From: Thiobacillaceae bacterium
GTDB taxonomy: Bacteria; Pseudomonadota; Gammaproteobacteria; Burkholderiales; Thiobacillaceae
NCBI GenBank assembly: GCA_012274165.1
Contig: JAAPAA010000228.1
Coordinates: forward strand, 1-22,980
DNA: 22,980 nt
Direction: 5' to 3'
The notes beneath the pieces were generated by a model, which searched no databases, was not told the DNA's origin, and was given only the letters and a program-made list of their open reading frames with translations. The translations under genes were made by a program, and so were the position numbers. Each line of letters begins with the position of its first letter. Position 1 is the stretch's first letter. Shown here piece by piece: positions 1 through 7,331 of this stretch.

Positions 1-157
1 GGTACAGCGCCAGATTACGGGTGCGCGCATCGACGGCCTGCTGCTCGGCAGCGGGACGCACGATGCCCTTGGGGCGGGTGAGCCAGAACCACGCCAGCAT
101 GAATGGGGTGAGGACTACACGCAGGGTTTTGAAAAACAGACGGATCAGGGGTTTCAT
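1..157 (-). CDS. Glutaredoxin-family-like protein, N-terminal part only
   Basis: The gene is cut by the left window edge; only the first 52 codons are present, reading leftward from an ATG at 157-155. The visible protein begins with a basic, hydrophobic stretch (residues about 5-26, including a TPFMLAWFWLTRPKG segment) that looks like a single membrane anchor, then a charged linker that ends in RNLALY. This N-terminal pattern resembles membrane-anchored glutaredoxin-family proteins of proteobacteria, in which a CPFC-type redox motif follows the 'LALYQF' strand; that motif would lie outside the window, so the family call is a recollection and not seen. It is transcribed divergently from apaH with an 82 bp gap. 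No clear Shine-Dalgarno is visible. Confidence 0.5.
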   Translation of the reverse strand, partial: MKPLIRLFFKTLRVVLTPFMLAWFWLTRPKGIVRPAAEQQAVDARTRNLALY

Positions 158-239
158 CGCAGGGGTGTCACGTGGGGTTCAGGCGGGGGCGCTATGATGT
201 CAGGCTGTAAACAACCCAGCACCAGAAACCGTATTTTAT

Positions 240-1061
240 ATGTCTACCTATGCCATTGGCGATCTTCAGGGCTGCCACGATTCGCTGCTGCGGCTGCTGG
301 ACAAGATCCGATTCGACGCGACGGCAGACCGGCTATGGCTGGCCGGCGATCTGGTCAATCGCGGGCCGGATTCGCTGGGCGTGCTGCGCTTCCTCAAATC
401 GCTGGGCGATGCCGCGATTTCGGTGCTGGGCAATCACGATATGCACCTGCTGGCGCTGGCCGAAGGCTATGGCCGCATCCACAAGAGCGACACGCTCGAA
501 GCGGTGCTGGCGGCGCCGGATCGCGACGAACTGATGCACTGGCTGCGCCAGCAAAAGCTGGCCTGGCGCGACGGCGGTTTTCTGATGGTGCATGCGGGCG
601 TGCTGCCCGGCTGGACGGTTGACGACGCGATGCGCTATGCGCACGAAGCGGAGGCCGTGCTGCAAGGCCCGGATTATCGGGCGTTCTTCGAGCGGATGTA
701 CGGCAACACGCCGACGCTGTGGGACGAAAGCCTGACCGGCATCGAACGTCTGCGCGGCATCGTCAACACCTTTACCCGGCTGCGCTACTGCACGATTGAG
801 GGCGAAATCGAGTTCCAGCACAAGTGCGCGCCCGGCCTGCAGCCGGCGGGCTGGCTGCCCTGGTTCGAGGTGCCGGGGCGTAAAAGCGCCGGCACGACCT
901 TCATCATCGGCCACTGGTCGACGCTCGGATTGGTCAACAACGCGGATTTGATCGCGCTCGATACCGGTTGCCTGTGGGGCAATCGCTTGACCGCGGTCAG
1001 GCTGGAAGATCGGCAGGTGTTTGCGGTGAAGTGTCCGCAGGTGCGACGCCCAAAAGCCTAG
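240..1061 (+). CDS. apaH: Bis(5'-nucleosyl)-tetraphosphatase (symmetrical), ApaH
   Basis: The 273-residue protein has the full calcineurin-like metallophosphatase signature: GDLQGCHD (residues 7-14), GDLVNRGPDS (36-45), GNHD (64-67), HAG (118-120) and GHWSTLG (224-230), which supply the two-metal site. ApaH hydrolyses Ap4A symmetrically to two ADP in the cytoplasm and also removes Np4 caps from RNA. The length is normal for the family. The ATG at 240 is chosen because the conserved GDLQG strand begins right after it. A TATGAT hexamer at 193-198 could be its -10 box, but no convincing -35 accompanies it. Its last 65 bases overlap the end of the convergent acyltransferase gene. Confidence 0.95.
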   Translation: MSTYAIGDLQGCHDSLLRLLDKIRFDATADRLWLAGDLVNRGPDSLGVLRFLKSLGDAAISVLGNHDMHLLALAEGYGRIHKSDTLEAVLAAPDRDELMHWLRQQKLAWRDGGFLMVHAGVLPGWTVDDAMRYAHEAEAVLQGPDYRAFFERMYGNTPTLWDESLTGIERLRGIVNTFTRLRYCTIEGEIEFQHKCAPGLQPAGWLPWFEVPGRKSAGTTFIIGHWSTLGLVNNADLIALDTGCLWGNRLTAVRLEDRQVFAVKCPQVRRPKA

Positions 1062-1857
1062 CGGTGGCGGCTTCCGCCTGCGCAGCCAGTTCGCGCCGGT
1101 GACCGTTCGGCACGATCGGCGCAGCGAAGTGCAGTTCGGCGATCAGGCCGGGTTCGCTGACGATCCGTTTCAGGCTCTGCCACATGCTGATGTCGCCGAT
1201 GTAGGCGGGCACGGCGCTGTAGGCGTGATCCAGCGTACGGTAACGCAGGGCCGCCGGCACAATCGGGCAATTCAGTTCAACTGCGGGCTGCAACAACGAC
1301 GGCATGAAGCGCCGCAATCCGCGCCCGTCGCTGGTGGTGCCTTCGGGAAACACCGCCACCCAGGCGCCCGACTGCAACAACGCACGCATTTCGGAATTGA
1401 TGCGCGCCGTGTCCGCGCGGCGGCCGCGTTCGATAAACAGGGTGCCGGTCTTGTGCGCCAGCCAGCCCGCCACCGGCCATCCCCGCACTTCCGCTTTCGA
1501 CACGAAATGCACCCGCCGGGCGGCGTGAATCAGATAAAGATCCAGCCACGACACGTGATTGCACACCAGCAGCGCGCCATCCGGCAGCGTGGGCGGGGTG
1601 TCCGCCTGCAGGCGGATGCCGAGCACGCGCAGCAGCAATCGCGCCCACGCCGTGATGGCGCGATCGCGTTGTGCGGTGCTGAACAGGGGAAACGCCAGCG
1701 TGGCGAGCGCCATCCCCCAGACGAGGTGCAGCATCAGCAGGCTGATGCGAATGAAGCGGCGCAGGGGTGCAGGCAGGCGGGCGAGGATCACCCGTGCATT
1801 GTAAAACGCGCCGGGCAGAATCCGCTTGCCAGAATCACACGCCGAAGCGACGGGCAT
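997..1857 (-). CDS. olsA: PlsC-family 1-acyl-glycerophosphate / lyso-ornithine-lipid acyltransferase
   Basis: The 286-residue protein has an N-terminal hydrophobic segment (about 38-60) and the acyltransferase motifs NHVSWLD (100-106, the catalytic HX4D), GTLFIERGRR (138-147) and FPEGTT (170-175). Family members move an acyl chain from acyl-ACP or acyl-CoA to a lysolipid at the inner membrane. Because the gene starts inside the end of the upstream OlsB-like gene (23 bp overlap), I infer that it is OlsA, which O-acylates lyso-ornithine lipid; OlsA proteins can also act on lysophosphatidate. A plain PlsC paralogue is the alternative. A later GTG start near residue 23 is possible. The C-terminal tail (residues about 265-286) is Ala/Pro-rich and overlaps apaH tail to tail. 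Confidence 0.78.
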   Translation of the reverse strand: MPVASACDSGKRILPGAFYNARVILARLPAPLRRFIRISLLMLHLVWGMALATLAFPLFSTAQRDRAITAWARLLLRVLGIRLQADTPPTLPDGALLVCNHVSWLDLYLIHAARRVHFVSKAEVRGWPVAGWLAHKTGTLFIERGRRADTARINSEMRALLQSGAWVAVFPEGTTSDGRGLRRFMPSLLQPAVELNCPIVPAALRYRTLDHAYSAVPAYIGDISMWQSLKRIVSEPGLIAELHFAAPIVPNGHRRELAAQAEAATARLLGVAPADTSPQTPADLPA

Positions 1858-2620
1858 AGCTGCGGTTGAGTTGCGCCATCGGCAACAGCATCAGCAGGTC
1901 GGCGCTGTTGAAGTCCGGATCCCACGCCGGTTCGCCGCAGATCATGCCACCCGAACGGGTATAGCCCTTGATCAGCGGCGGCAGCGGCGCTATCTGGCCA
2001 TCGTCGAGCGACTCGAGCGGCAGGCGATCGCGCGGCGTTGCATGCCACTCGAGCGGCGCCAGATGCGTTGCGCTGAGCTGGCGATATACGCTGGCGGCGA
2101 GGTGACCGCCGTCGGCCAGGCTGATGCTGGCGCAACCGACAATATGTTCATAACCGTAACGTGTCATGTATTCGGCCAGCCCCATCCACAAGCGGGCGAT
2201 CACGCCGCCGCTGCGGTGATCGCGATGCACGCAGGATCGCCCCAGTTCGGCCATGCGCGGACGCAGGCAGTTCAGCCGGGTGAGATCGAACTCCTGTTCG
2301 GAGTAGTAGCTGCCGATGCGCTTGGCGGCGTCGGGCGGCAGGATGCGATAGGTGCCGACCACCTCGCCGCTGGCGAGATCGCGCACCAGCAGATGATCGC
2401 AATACGGGTCGTATAAATCGATATCGTGTCCCGGCAAAACAGTCGCCAAACGCGCGCCCATTTCGCCGGCAAACACCTGGTAGCGCAAGCGTTGCGCCTC
2501 GCGGATTTCGTTGTCGTCTACCGCCAGCGAAACGTGATAGCGGCTTACAGACCGGGGTTGGACCCGGCCGGATTGGATGGGGCTGGATTGCGCGGGCGAC
2601 TCGCTGCTGATCTCGAGCAT
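1835..2620 (-). CDS. olsB: OlsB-like GNAT N-acyltransferase (ornithine lipid synthesis, first step)
   Basis: The 261-residue protein matches the acyl-ACP-using GNAT subfamily (Acetyltransf_5 type: OlsB, hemolysin-like and FeeM-like proteins). Visible family marks are RYQVFAGEMG (46-55), an aspartate-rich DIDLYDPYCDHLLVRD block (66-81), GTYRIL (89-94) and ELGRSCVHRDHRSG (125-138). OlsB forms lyso-ornithine lipid from ornithine and a 3-hydroxyacyl-ACP. The overlapping downstream PlsC-type gene would finish the lipid, which strengthens the call. The first 25 residues are Ser/Gln-rich and poorly conserved-looking, so the true start could be a little downstream; a GAGAG element lies just ahead of the ATG at 2620. 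An N-acyl amino acid synthase of another substrate range is the main alternative. Confidence 0.75.
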   Translation of the reverse strand: MLEISSESPAQSSPIQSGRVQPRSVSRYHVSLAVDDNEIREAQRLRYQVFAGEMGARLATVLPGHDIDLYDPYCDHLLVRDLASGEVVGTYRILPPDAAKRIGSYYSEQEFDLTRLNCLRPRMAELGRSCVHRDHRSGGVIARLWMGLAEYMTRYGYEHIVGCASISLADGGHLAASVYRQLSATHLAPLEWHATPRDRLPLESLDDGQIAPLPPLIKGYTRSGGMICGEPAWDPDFNSADLLMLLPMAQLNRSYARRFGV

Positions 2621-2701
2621 GGTGCACTCTCATGACTGGAAGGCGCCCAGCTTAGGGAGTCTCTGTTAATCCGGTGTGACGCCCGAATTGCAGAATGATG
2701 A

Positions 2702-2746
2702 CCTTGCAGATTGCCCGCAGCGGGCGCACCTGGCCCGCCTGCAAGG
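2702..2746. repeat. Nested inverted repeat after the PfkB gene
   Basis: Perfect 8-base arms CCTTGCAG (2702-2709) and CTGCAAGG (2739-2746) enclose GC-rich secondary arms (GCGGGC at 2721-2726 pairs with GCCCGC at 2734-2739, and GCCCG 2713-2717 pairs with CGGGC 2721-2725), so two mutually exclusive folds are possible. It lies in the 142 bp gap between the end of the PfkB kinase gene and the start of olsB, both on the minus strand. There is no U-tract, so a classical intrinsic terminator is not supported; an mRNA 3'-end stabiliser, an attenuator or chance in GC-rich DNA are all possible. Confidence 0.4.
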
Positions 2747-2762
2747 CCGGAACCGCGCCCGC

Positions 2763-3695
2763 TTAAAGCGTTTTCCCGAATGCCGATTTGAGCCGCGCAG
2801 CAATGTCATCGCGGGTGGGCTGGTGGTTCTGTCCGCCACGATGCTCGATCTTGATCGCGCCCATCACGCTGGCCAACTGGCCACTGGTTTCCAGATCGAG
2901 TCCCTGTGCGATGCCATACAGCAGGCCTGCGCGGAAGGCGTCGCCGCAGCCGGTGGGGTCGAGCACTTGCGTGGCCTGCACCACCGGAATCTCCAGCACC
3001 TGGCCGCCCACATACAGCCGCGCGCCCGCTTCGCCGCGCGTGATGACCAGGCATTTCACCTTGGCAGCCAGCGCCTCGACCGACAGTTCGGTACGCGCCA
3101 GCAACAGCTCGGCTTCGTAGTCGTTGAGGGTGACGTAATCCGCCAGCTCGACCATTTCCAGCAACTCGGCGCCGGAAAACAGCGGCATGCCCTGACCGGG
3201 ATCGAACACGAAGGGGATGCCCGCCGCGTGGAACTGGCGGCAGTGATTCAACATGCCGTCGCGGCCGTCTGGCGAGACGATGCCAAGACCGATTTCAGAC
3301 GCTTTGGAAGCATCGTTCTGGTGCGAATAATTCATTGCACCCGGATGGAAAGCGGTGATCTGGTTGTCCGCCAGATCGGTGGTGATGAAGGCCTGCGCGG
3401 TAAAGCTGCCGGGCAACTGGCGGATCGACTCGCGCGAAATACCGAGGCCGTCCAGCCGGCTTGCGTAGGCGCCGAAATCGTCACCGACCGTCGCCATGAT
3501 GACCGGTTCGCCGCCCAGCAATTTGAGGTTGTAGGCGATGTTGCCCGCGCAACCGCCGAACTCGCGCCGCATTTCGGGCACCAGGAACGACACGTTCAAC
3601 ATGTGGATCTTGTCGGGCAGGATGTGGTTCTTGAAATGATCCTGGAACACCATGATCGAATCGAAGGCGAGGGAACCGCAAATAAGGGTGCGCAT
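2763..3695 (-). CDS. PfkB-family sugar or nucleoside kinase (adenosine-kinase-like)
   Basis: The reading frame is open further upstream, but the ATG at 3695 is chosen because the conserved first strand (MRTLICGSLAFD) begins there; this gives 310 residues, normal for the family. PfkB marks are the N-terminal FGGCAGNIA (46-54, first PfkB signature) and DPTGCGDAFRAGLL (246-259), with the catalytic base Asp252 and the anion hole GCGD. These ATP-dependent kinases phosphorylate a sugar or nucleoside hydroxyl in the cytoplasm. The exact substrate cannot be read from the sequence; similar betaproteobacterial proteins are often labelled adenosine kinase or carbohydrate kinase. It follows dgt on the same strand with an 82 bp gap, which would suit a nucleoside substrate, but that is only an inference. 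Confidence 0.85.
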   Translation of the reverse strand: MRTLICGSLAFDSIMVFQDHFKNHILPDKIHMLNVSFLVPEMRREFGGCAGNIAYNLKLLGGEPVIMATVGDDFGAYASRLDGLGISRESIRQLPGSFTAQAFITTDLADNQITAFHPGAMNYSHQNDASKASEIGLGIVSPDGRDGMLNHCRQFHAAGIPFVFDPGQGMPLFSGAELLEMVELADYVTLNDYEAELLLARTELSVEALAAKVKCLVITRGEAGARLYVGGQVLEIPVVQATQVLDPTGCGDAFRAGLLYGIAQGLDLETSGQLASVMGAIKIEHRGGQNHQPTRDDIAARLKSAFGKTL

Positions 3696-3777
3696 GGGAA
3701 GTGTGGATTGAAAACGACAGCCGCGATTATACGCAGGCGGCTCCTGCGGGTTTGACGCAGGACGCGCGTACCGGCTG

Positions 3778-4905
3778 TCAGCTGTAAATTTCTTCCACCG
3801 CAAAAATGCGCCGATGCTCGCGCATGGCGTAGCGGTCGGTCATCCCCGCGATGTAATCGGCGACGGCACGCGCGCCTTCGAGCGATTCGCGCGCCTGGTG
3901 CTCGGGTGGCAGCAAGCGGGCGTCGCCGATAAACGCGGTGTAGAGGTCGCTGATGATGCGTTGCGCCTTGGCGCTCATGCGCGCAACTTTGTAGTGGCGA
4001 TACAGATGCCGGTGCAAAAAGCGTTTCAGTTCGCGGTGCTCGTCCAGCAGCGTTTCGCTGAACGCCGCCAGCGGGGCAGCAGCGCGCACGTCGGCGATGC
4101 TTTCGACGGCGCTGCCGGCAATATTGCTGCGCGTCGTGGCGACCAGATCAAGGATCAGCGCGTTGATGATGCGCCGCACGGTTTCGGTCACGATGCGACG
4201 GCCATTGAGCGCAGGGTATTTGGCTTTCACTTCGTCGTGGTGGCGGGCAAACAGCCGCACGTCCATCAACTGCTCGATGCTGATGAGTCCGGACCGCAGC
4301 CCGTCGTCGACGTCGTGATTGTTGTAGGCGATTTCGTCGGCCAGATTGGTGATTTGCGCTTCGAGCGAAGGCTGGGTTTTGGTGAGGAAGCGCTCCCCGA
4401 CCGCACCGAGCTTTTCGGCATTGGCGAGCGAACAATGTTTGAGGATGCCCTCGCGCGCTTCGAAGGTGAGGTTGAGGCCGTCGAACTCGGCGTAGCGCTC
4501 TTCCAGCAAGTCGACCACCCGCAGCGATTGCAGGTTGTGTTCGAAGCCGCCGTGTTCCTTCATGCAGGCGTTGAGCGCATCCTGCCCGGCGTGGCCGAAC
4601 GGCGTGTGGCCAAGGTCGTGCGCCAGCGCGACGGCTTCGACCAGATCTTCGTTGAGACCCAGCAGGCGGGCGATGGTGCGGCCGATTTGCGCGACTTCGA
4701 GGCTATGGGTCAGCCGCGTGCGGAACAGGTCGCCTTCGTGATTGACGAATACTTGGGTCTTGTATTCCAGCCGCCGGAAGCCGGTGGAGTGAATGATGCG
4801 GTCGCGGTCACGCTGAAATTCGGAGCGCGGATGCGCGGGGGCCTCGGGATGCGCTCGCCCGCGACTCTGGCTGGAATGCGCGGCGTAGGAGGCGGGTTCG
4901 GTCAT
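3778..4905 (-). CDS. dgt: dGTP triphosphohydrolase-like HD-domain protein
   Basis: The 375-residue protein carries the HD-phosphohydrolase metal ligands: H67 in FRTRLTHSLEVAQ, the H96-D97 pair in AHDLGHTPFGHAG, and a later Asp in a LADEIAYNNHDVDDG block. The N-terminal RDRDRIIHSTGFRRLEYKTQVF (residues 32-53 region) is typical of dNTP triphosphohydrolases, which cleave dGTP (or other dNTPs) to the nucleoside and triphosphate in the cytoplasm. The length fits the shorter type-2 Dgt-like proteins and not the longer E. coli enzyme, so strict dGTP specificity is not assured. It lies 87 bp downstream of aroB, the usual order in betaproteobacteria. Confidence 0.92.
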   Translation of the reverse strand: MTEPASYAAHSSQSRGRAHPEAPAHPRSEFQRDRDRIIHSTGFRRLEYKTQVFVNHEGDLFRTRLTHSLEVAQIGRTIARLLGLNEDLVEAVALAHDLGHTPFGHAGQDALNACMKEHGGFEHNLQSLRVVDLLEERYAEFDGLNLTFEAREGILKHCSLANAEKLGAVGERFLTKTQPSLEAQITNLADEIAYNNHDVDDGLRSGLISIEQLMDVRLFARHHDEVKAKYPALNGRRIVTETVRRIINALILDLVATTRSNIAGSAVESIADVRAAAPLAAFSETLLDEHRELKRFLHRHLYRHYKVARMSAKAQRIISDLYTAFIGDARLLPPEHQARESLEGARAVADYIAGMTDRYAMREHRRIFAVEEIYS

Positions 4906-4953
4906 ATTGGATTCCGGCGGGCAAGGTCAGTGACGAAGCGGTCGGCGTCAGTG

Positions 4954-4977
4954 TGCGGCACGCCGGGGGCTGCCGCA
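4954..4977. repeat. Short inverted repeat between aroB and dgt
   Basis: TGCGGCA (4954-4960) and TGCCGCA (4971-4977) form a perfect 7-base stem with a 10-base GC-rich loop, in the 87 bp gap between aroB and dgt. No U-tract follows in either direction, so it is not a convincing terminator. It could be an intercistronic RNA hairpin or chance. Confidence 0.3.
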
Positions 4978-4992
4978 ACTGTGCCCATTTCT

Positions 4993-6087
4993 CTAGTCAC
5001 CGTTGTTCCCGATACACGCCGCCAGCGTGGCGCGCAGGGTCGCCTCCGGCATGTCGCCGGTCACCACCGCTTCGCCCAGGCGTTTTAGCAGCACGAACCG
5101 CAGCTTGCCGGACTCGACTTTCTTGTCGTGCCCCATGTAATCGAGCCAGGTGTCCGCGCCCAGATCGGGCGCCACGTCCGGCAGCCCGGCCGCGCAAATC
5201 AAGGCGCGGGTGCGCGCGACGTCCGCTTCGCTCAGCCAGCCCATGCGCAACGACGCCTCCGCCGCCATCACCATGCCCGCGCCCACCGCCTCGCCGTGCA
5301 GCCAGTTGCCGTAGCCCATGCCGGTTTCGATGGCGTGGCCAAAGGTGTGGCCAAGATTGAGAATGGCGCGGATGCCGCCTTCGCGCTCGTCCTGGCTCAC
5401 CACCTGCGCCTTGATTTCGCACGAGCGGTGAATCGCGTAGGTGATCGCCACCGCATCCAGCGCGCGCAGCTTGTCCATATTGGCTTCCAGCCAGCCGAGG
5501 AATTCCACATCCCAGATCAGTCCGTATTTGATGATCTCGGCGAGGCCCGCCGACAACTCGCGCGCAGGCAGCGTTTTCAGCGTATCGGTATCGGCCAGCA
5601 CCAGCTGCGGCTGGTAAAACGCACCGACCATGTTTTTGCCGAGCGGATGGTTGATGCCGGTCTTGCCCCCCACCGACGAATCGACCTGCGACAGCAGCGT
5701 GGTCGGAATCTGGATAAATGGCACGCCGCGCTGGTAGCTCGCCGCTGCAAACCCGGTCATGTCGCCGATGACGCCGCCGCCGAGCGCGATCAGGGTCGTC
5801 TTGCGCTCGGCGCGCTGGGTCAGCAGCGCATCGAAAATCAGGTTCAGCGTCTCCCAGTTTTTGTAAGCTTCGCCGTCAGGCAGCACGATGGACATCACCG
5901 TCACGCCGGCGGCCTGCAAGGTGGCGGTGAGCCGCTCCAGATAGAGCGGCGCCACCGTTGTATTGGTGACCACGGCCACGCGTTTTTGCGGTAGATACGG
6001 CAGGATCAACTCAGCGCGGTCAAGCAGCCCCGCACCAATGTGTATGGGATAAGAACGGTCGCCAAGCTCGACGGTGAGAGTTTGCAT
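4993..6087 (-). CDS. aroB: 3-dehydroquinate synthase
   Basis: Second step of the shikimate pathway: NAD- and metal-dependent conversion of DAHP to 3-dehydroquinate in the cytoplasm. From the ATG at 6087 the protein is 364 residues, the usual length; the frame is open upstream to 6198 but those codons are Ser/Arg/Gly-rich and unlike AroB. Marks are the nucleotide-binding GGGVIGDMTGF (103-113), DSSVGGKTGIN (136-146) with KNMVGAFYQP after it, and the zinc-site LNLGHTFGHAIE block further on. dgt follows 87 bp downstream. In most betaproteobacteria aroK sits just upstream of aroB; here that place is taken by the divergent polysaccharide cluster. An extended -10 element lies 35 bp upstream of the start. 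Confidence 0.96.
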   Translation of the reverse strand: MQTLTVELGDRSYPIHIGAGLLDRAELILPYLPQKRVAVVTNTTVAPLYLERLTATLQAAGVTVMSIVLPDGEAYKNWETLNLIFDALLTQRAERKTTLIALGGGVIGDMTGFAAASYQRGVPFIQIPTTLLSQVDSSVGGKTGINHPLGKNMVGAFYQPQLVLADTDTLKTLPARELSAGLAEIIKYGLIWDVEFLGWLEANMDKLRALDAVAITYAIHRSCEIKAQVVSQDEREGGIRAILNLGHTFGHAIETGMGYGNWLHGEAVGAGMVMAAEASLRMGWLSEADVARTRALICAAGLPDVAPDLGADTWLDYMGHDKKVESGKLRFVLLKRLGEAVVTGDMPEATLRATLAACIGNNGD

Positions 6088-6121
6088 ACAGACGGAACGG
6101 GCAGTTGAAGGCGGACTGCGC

Positions 6122-6130
6122 ATTGTAGCA
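6122..6130 (-). promoter_or_regulatory. Possible extended -10 promoter element for aroB
   Basis: Read on the minus strand the bases are TGCTACAAT, an extended -10 form (TGn followed by TACAAT), 35 bp ahead of the aroB ATG. No good -35 hexamer is seen at the usual spacing, which is consistent with an extended -10 promoter but is weak evidence. The 110 bp intergenic segment 6088-6197 must also hold any promoter for the rightward cluster; a TACAAT at 6189-6194 is too close to the first ATG to be persuasive. Confidence 0.35.
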
Positions 6131-6197
6131 ACGCTCACTGACCGGTGTACCCCGCCGCCTGCGGCCACACCAGCAAGCCGACTCCGCTTACAATCCA

Positions 6198-7331
6198 ATG
6201 GCCATGTCCAAGCCTATCCTGCTGGTTTCGCCTGCTTCGCCATTTGCGCCCCAATCCGGCGCACAGCAGCGCACCGCTTTGCTCCATGGCGCGCTGCAAA
6301 ACCTGGGAGAGGTGGACGTATTGCTGCTCGAACCGACTCCCGATACCAGCCGGTTGACGCTGCCCAAGCCAGGCATCCTGGCGCACGGTCTGTGGCATCA
6401 GCGCCCATTTGGTCTAAGCAAATTTCAGCCTGACCCCGCCCTCAATCAGGCCTTGCAGGCGAACGGCATGGATTTGGGCAAATACCGGCTGATCGTCAGC
6501 CGTTACCTCAATCCTGTCTGCAAGCTTCTGATCCCGCCCGGCTTGCGCACCGTAATTGATCTCGACGACTGGGGCTACCATTACGCACAGGGTACGCTGG
6601 AGTTGGCCGCGCAATTCAAGTCCGCCTATGCCGCCCAACTGGCGCAGCGACAACTCAAACGATTTGACGCCTTTTTTTTCGTCAGCCAGCGCGACCAGGC
6701 CCGCCACCCCGAACTGCAATCGGTTCTGTTGCCCAACATCCCGTTCCATCCACCCGCTGCGCCTTTTCCACCAAGCGACAGCAACACGCTCCTGTTCGTC
6801 GGCTCGCTCTGGTATGCGCCCAATCGCGCGGGGATCGACCGTTTCCTGGCCCGCTGCTGGCCGTCCATCAAGGCCGCCCAGCCCCACGCCCGGCTGCTGC
6901 TCGCGGGTGCCGCTCCGCTCGCCATGCGACAAATCTGGGAGCGACAACCGGATGTCAGCGCCCCCGGATTTGTGGATGATCTTGACGCGGCCTACCGCAA
7001 CGCGGCATTCACCATTGCCCCGATCCATACCGGCGGCGGCACCAATATCAAGATTCTGGAATCGCTGGCCTATGGCCGGGCATGCGTGACCACGCCATAT
7101 TGCGCGGCGGCCTTCAAAACCGACCTGGCAAGCGCGGGGCTCGGCATCGCCCGGGACGACGCCCAGTTTGCCCAACGCTGTATCGACTGGCTGACGGATC
7201 TGGACGGCCGACGCAGCGAGGCGGAAAAAGGCCATGCGCAAATCGCCAAGCACCACACCCGCGCGCTGTTTGATGGACGGGTGACGCAACTGTGCGCACC
7301 CTGTTTGAGTCCCCCATTGGGTGCGCAATGA
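6198..7331 (+). CDS. GT-B fold (GT4-like) glycosyltransferase
   Basis: A 377-residue protein with two Rossmann-like halves. The N-terminal half opens with PILLVSPASPFAPQSGAQQR, where GT4 enzymes bind acceptor. The C-terminal half starts with LLFVGSLWYAPNRAGIDRF (198-216) and ends in the donor-binding GGGTNIKILESLAYG (279-293), which holds the EX7E-type glutamate. It probably adds a sugar from a nucleotide donor to the growing lipid-linked glycan on the cytoplasmic side of the inner membrane. It is the first gene of the rightward cluster; an ATG two codons later (6204) is an equally good start. An 8-base T run lies at 6672-6679. It shares ATGA with the next gene. Confidence 0.85.
   Translation: MAMSKPILLVSPASPFAPQSGAQQRTALLHGALQNLGEVDVLLLEPTPDTSRLTLPKPGILAHGLWHQRPFGLSKFQPDPALNQALQANGMDLGKYRLIVSRYLNPVCKLLIPPGLRTVIDLDDWGYHYAQGTLELAAQFKSAYAAQLAQRQLKRFDAFFFVSQRDQARHPELQSVLLPNIPFHPPAAPFPPSDSNTLLFVGSLWYAPNRAGIDRFLARCWPSIKAAQPHARLLLAGAAPLAMRQIWERQPDVSAPGFVDDLDAAYRNAAFTIAPIHTGGGTNIKILESLAYGRACVTTPYCAAAFKTDLASAGLGIARDDAQFAQRCIDWLTDLDGRRSEAEKGHAQIAKHHTRALFDGRVTQLCAPCLSPPLGAQ

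Noticed and set aside
997..1061. apaH or acyltransferase annotation error caused by a lost stop
   Set aside because: Both frames are open to normal stops and the ApaH C-terminus looks family-like, so the overlap is taken as real, with a relative comparison suggested.
2676..3755. Long plus-strand open frame of 359 codons opposite the PfkB gene
   Set aside because: It is the mirror of a GC-rich coding gene; the minus-strand frame has clear PfkB motifs, and the plus-strand protein is His/Gln/Arg-rich with no motif.
3814..5088. Long plus-strand open frame of 424 codons opposite dgt and the aroB end
   Set aside because: The minus-strand frames encode recognisable Dgt and AroB; the plus-strand frame crosses both genes and the gap between them and has no family features.
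6189..6194. TACAAT as the -10 box of the rightward cluster
   Set aside because: It is only 3 bp from the first ATG and no -35 element is seen at the usual distance; it would need a leaderless transcript.
6672..6679. T8 run as the tail of an intrinsic terminator
   Set aside because: It lies in the middle of a good coding frame (Phe-Phe-Phe) and no GC-rich hairpin stands before it.
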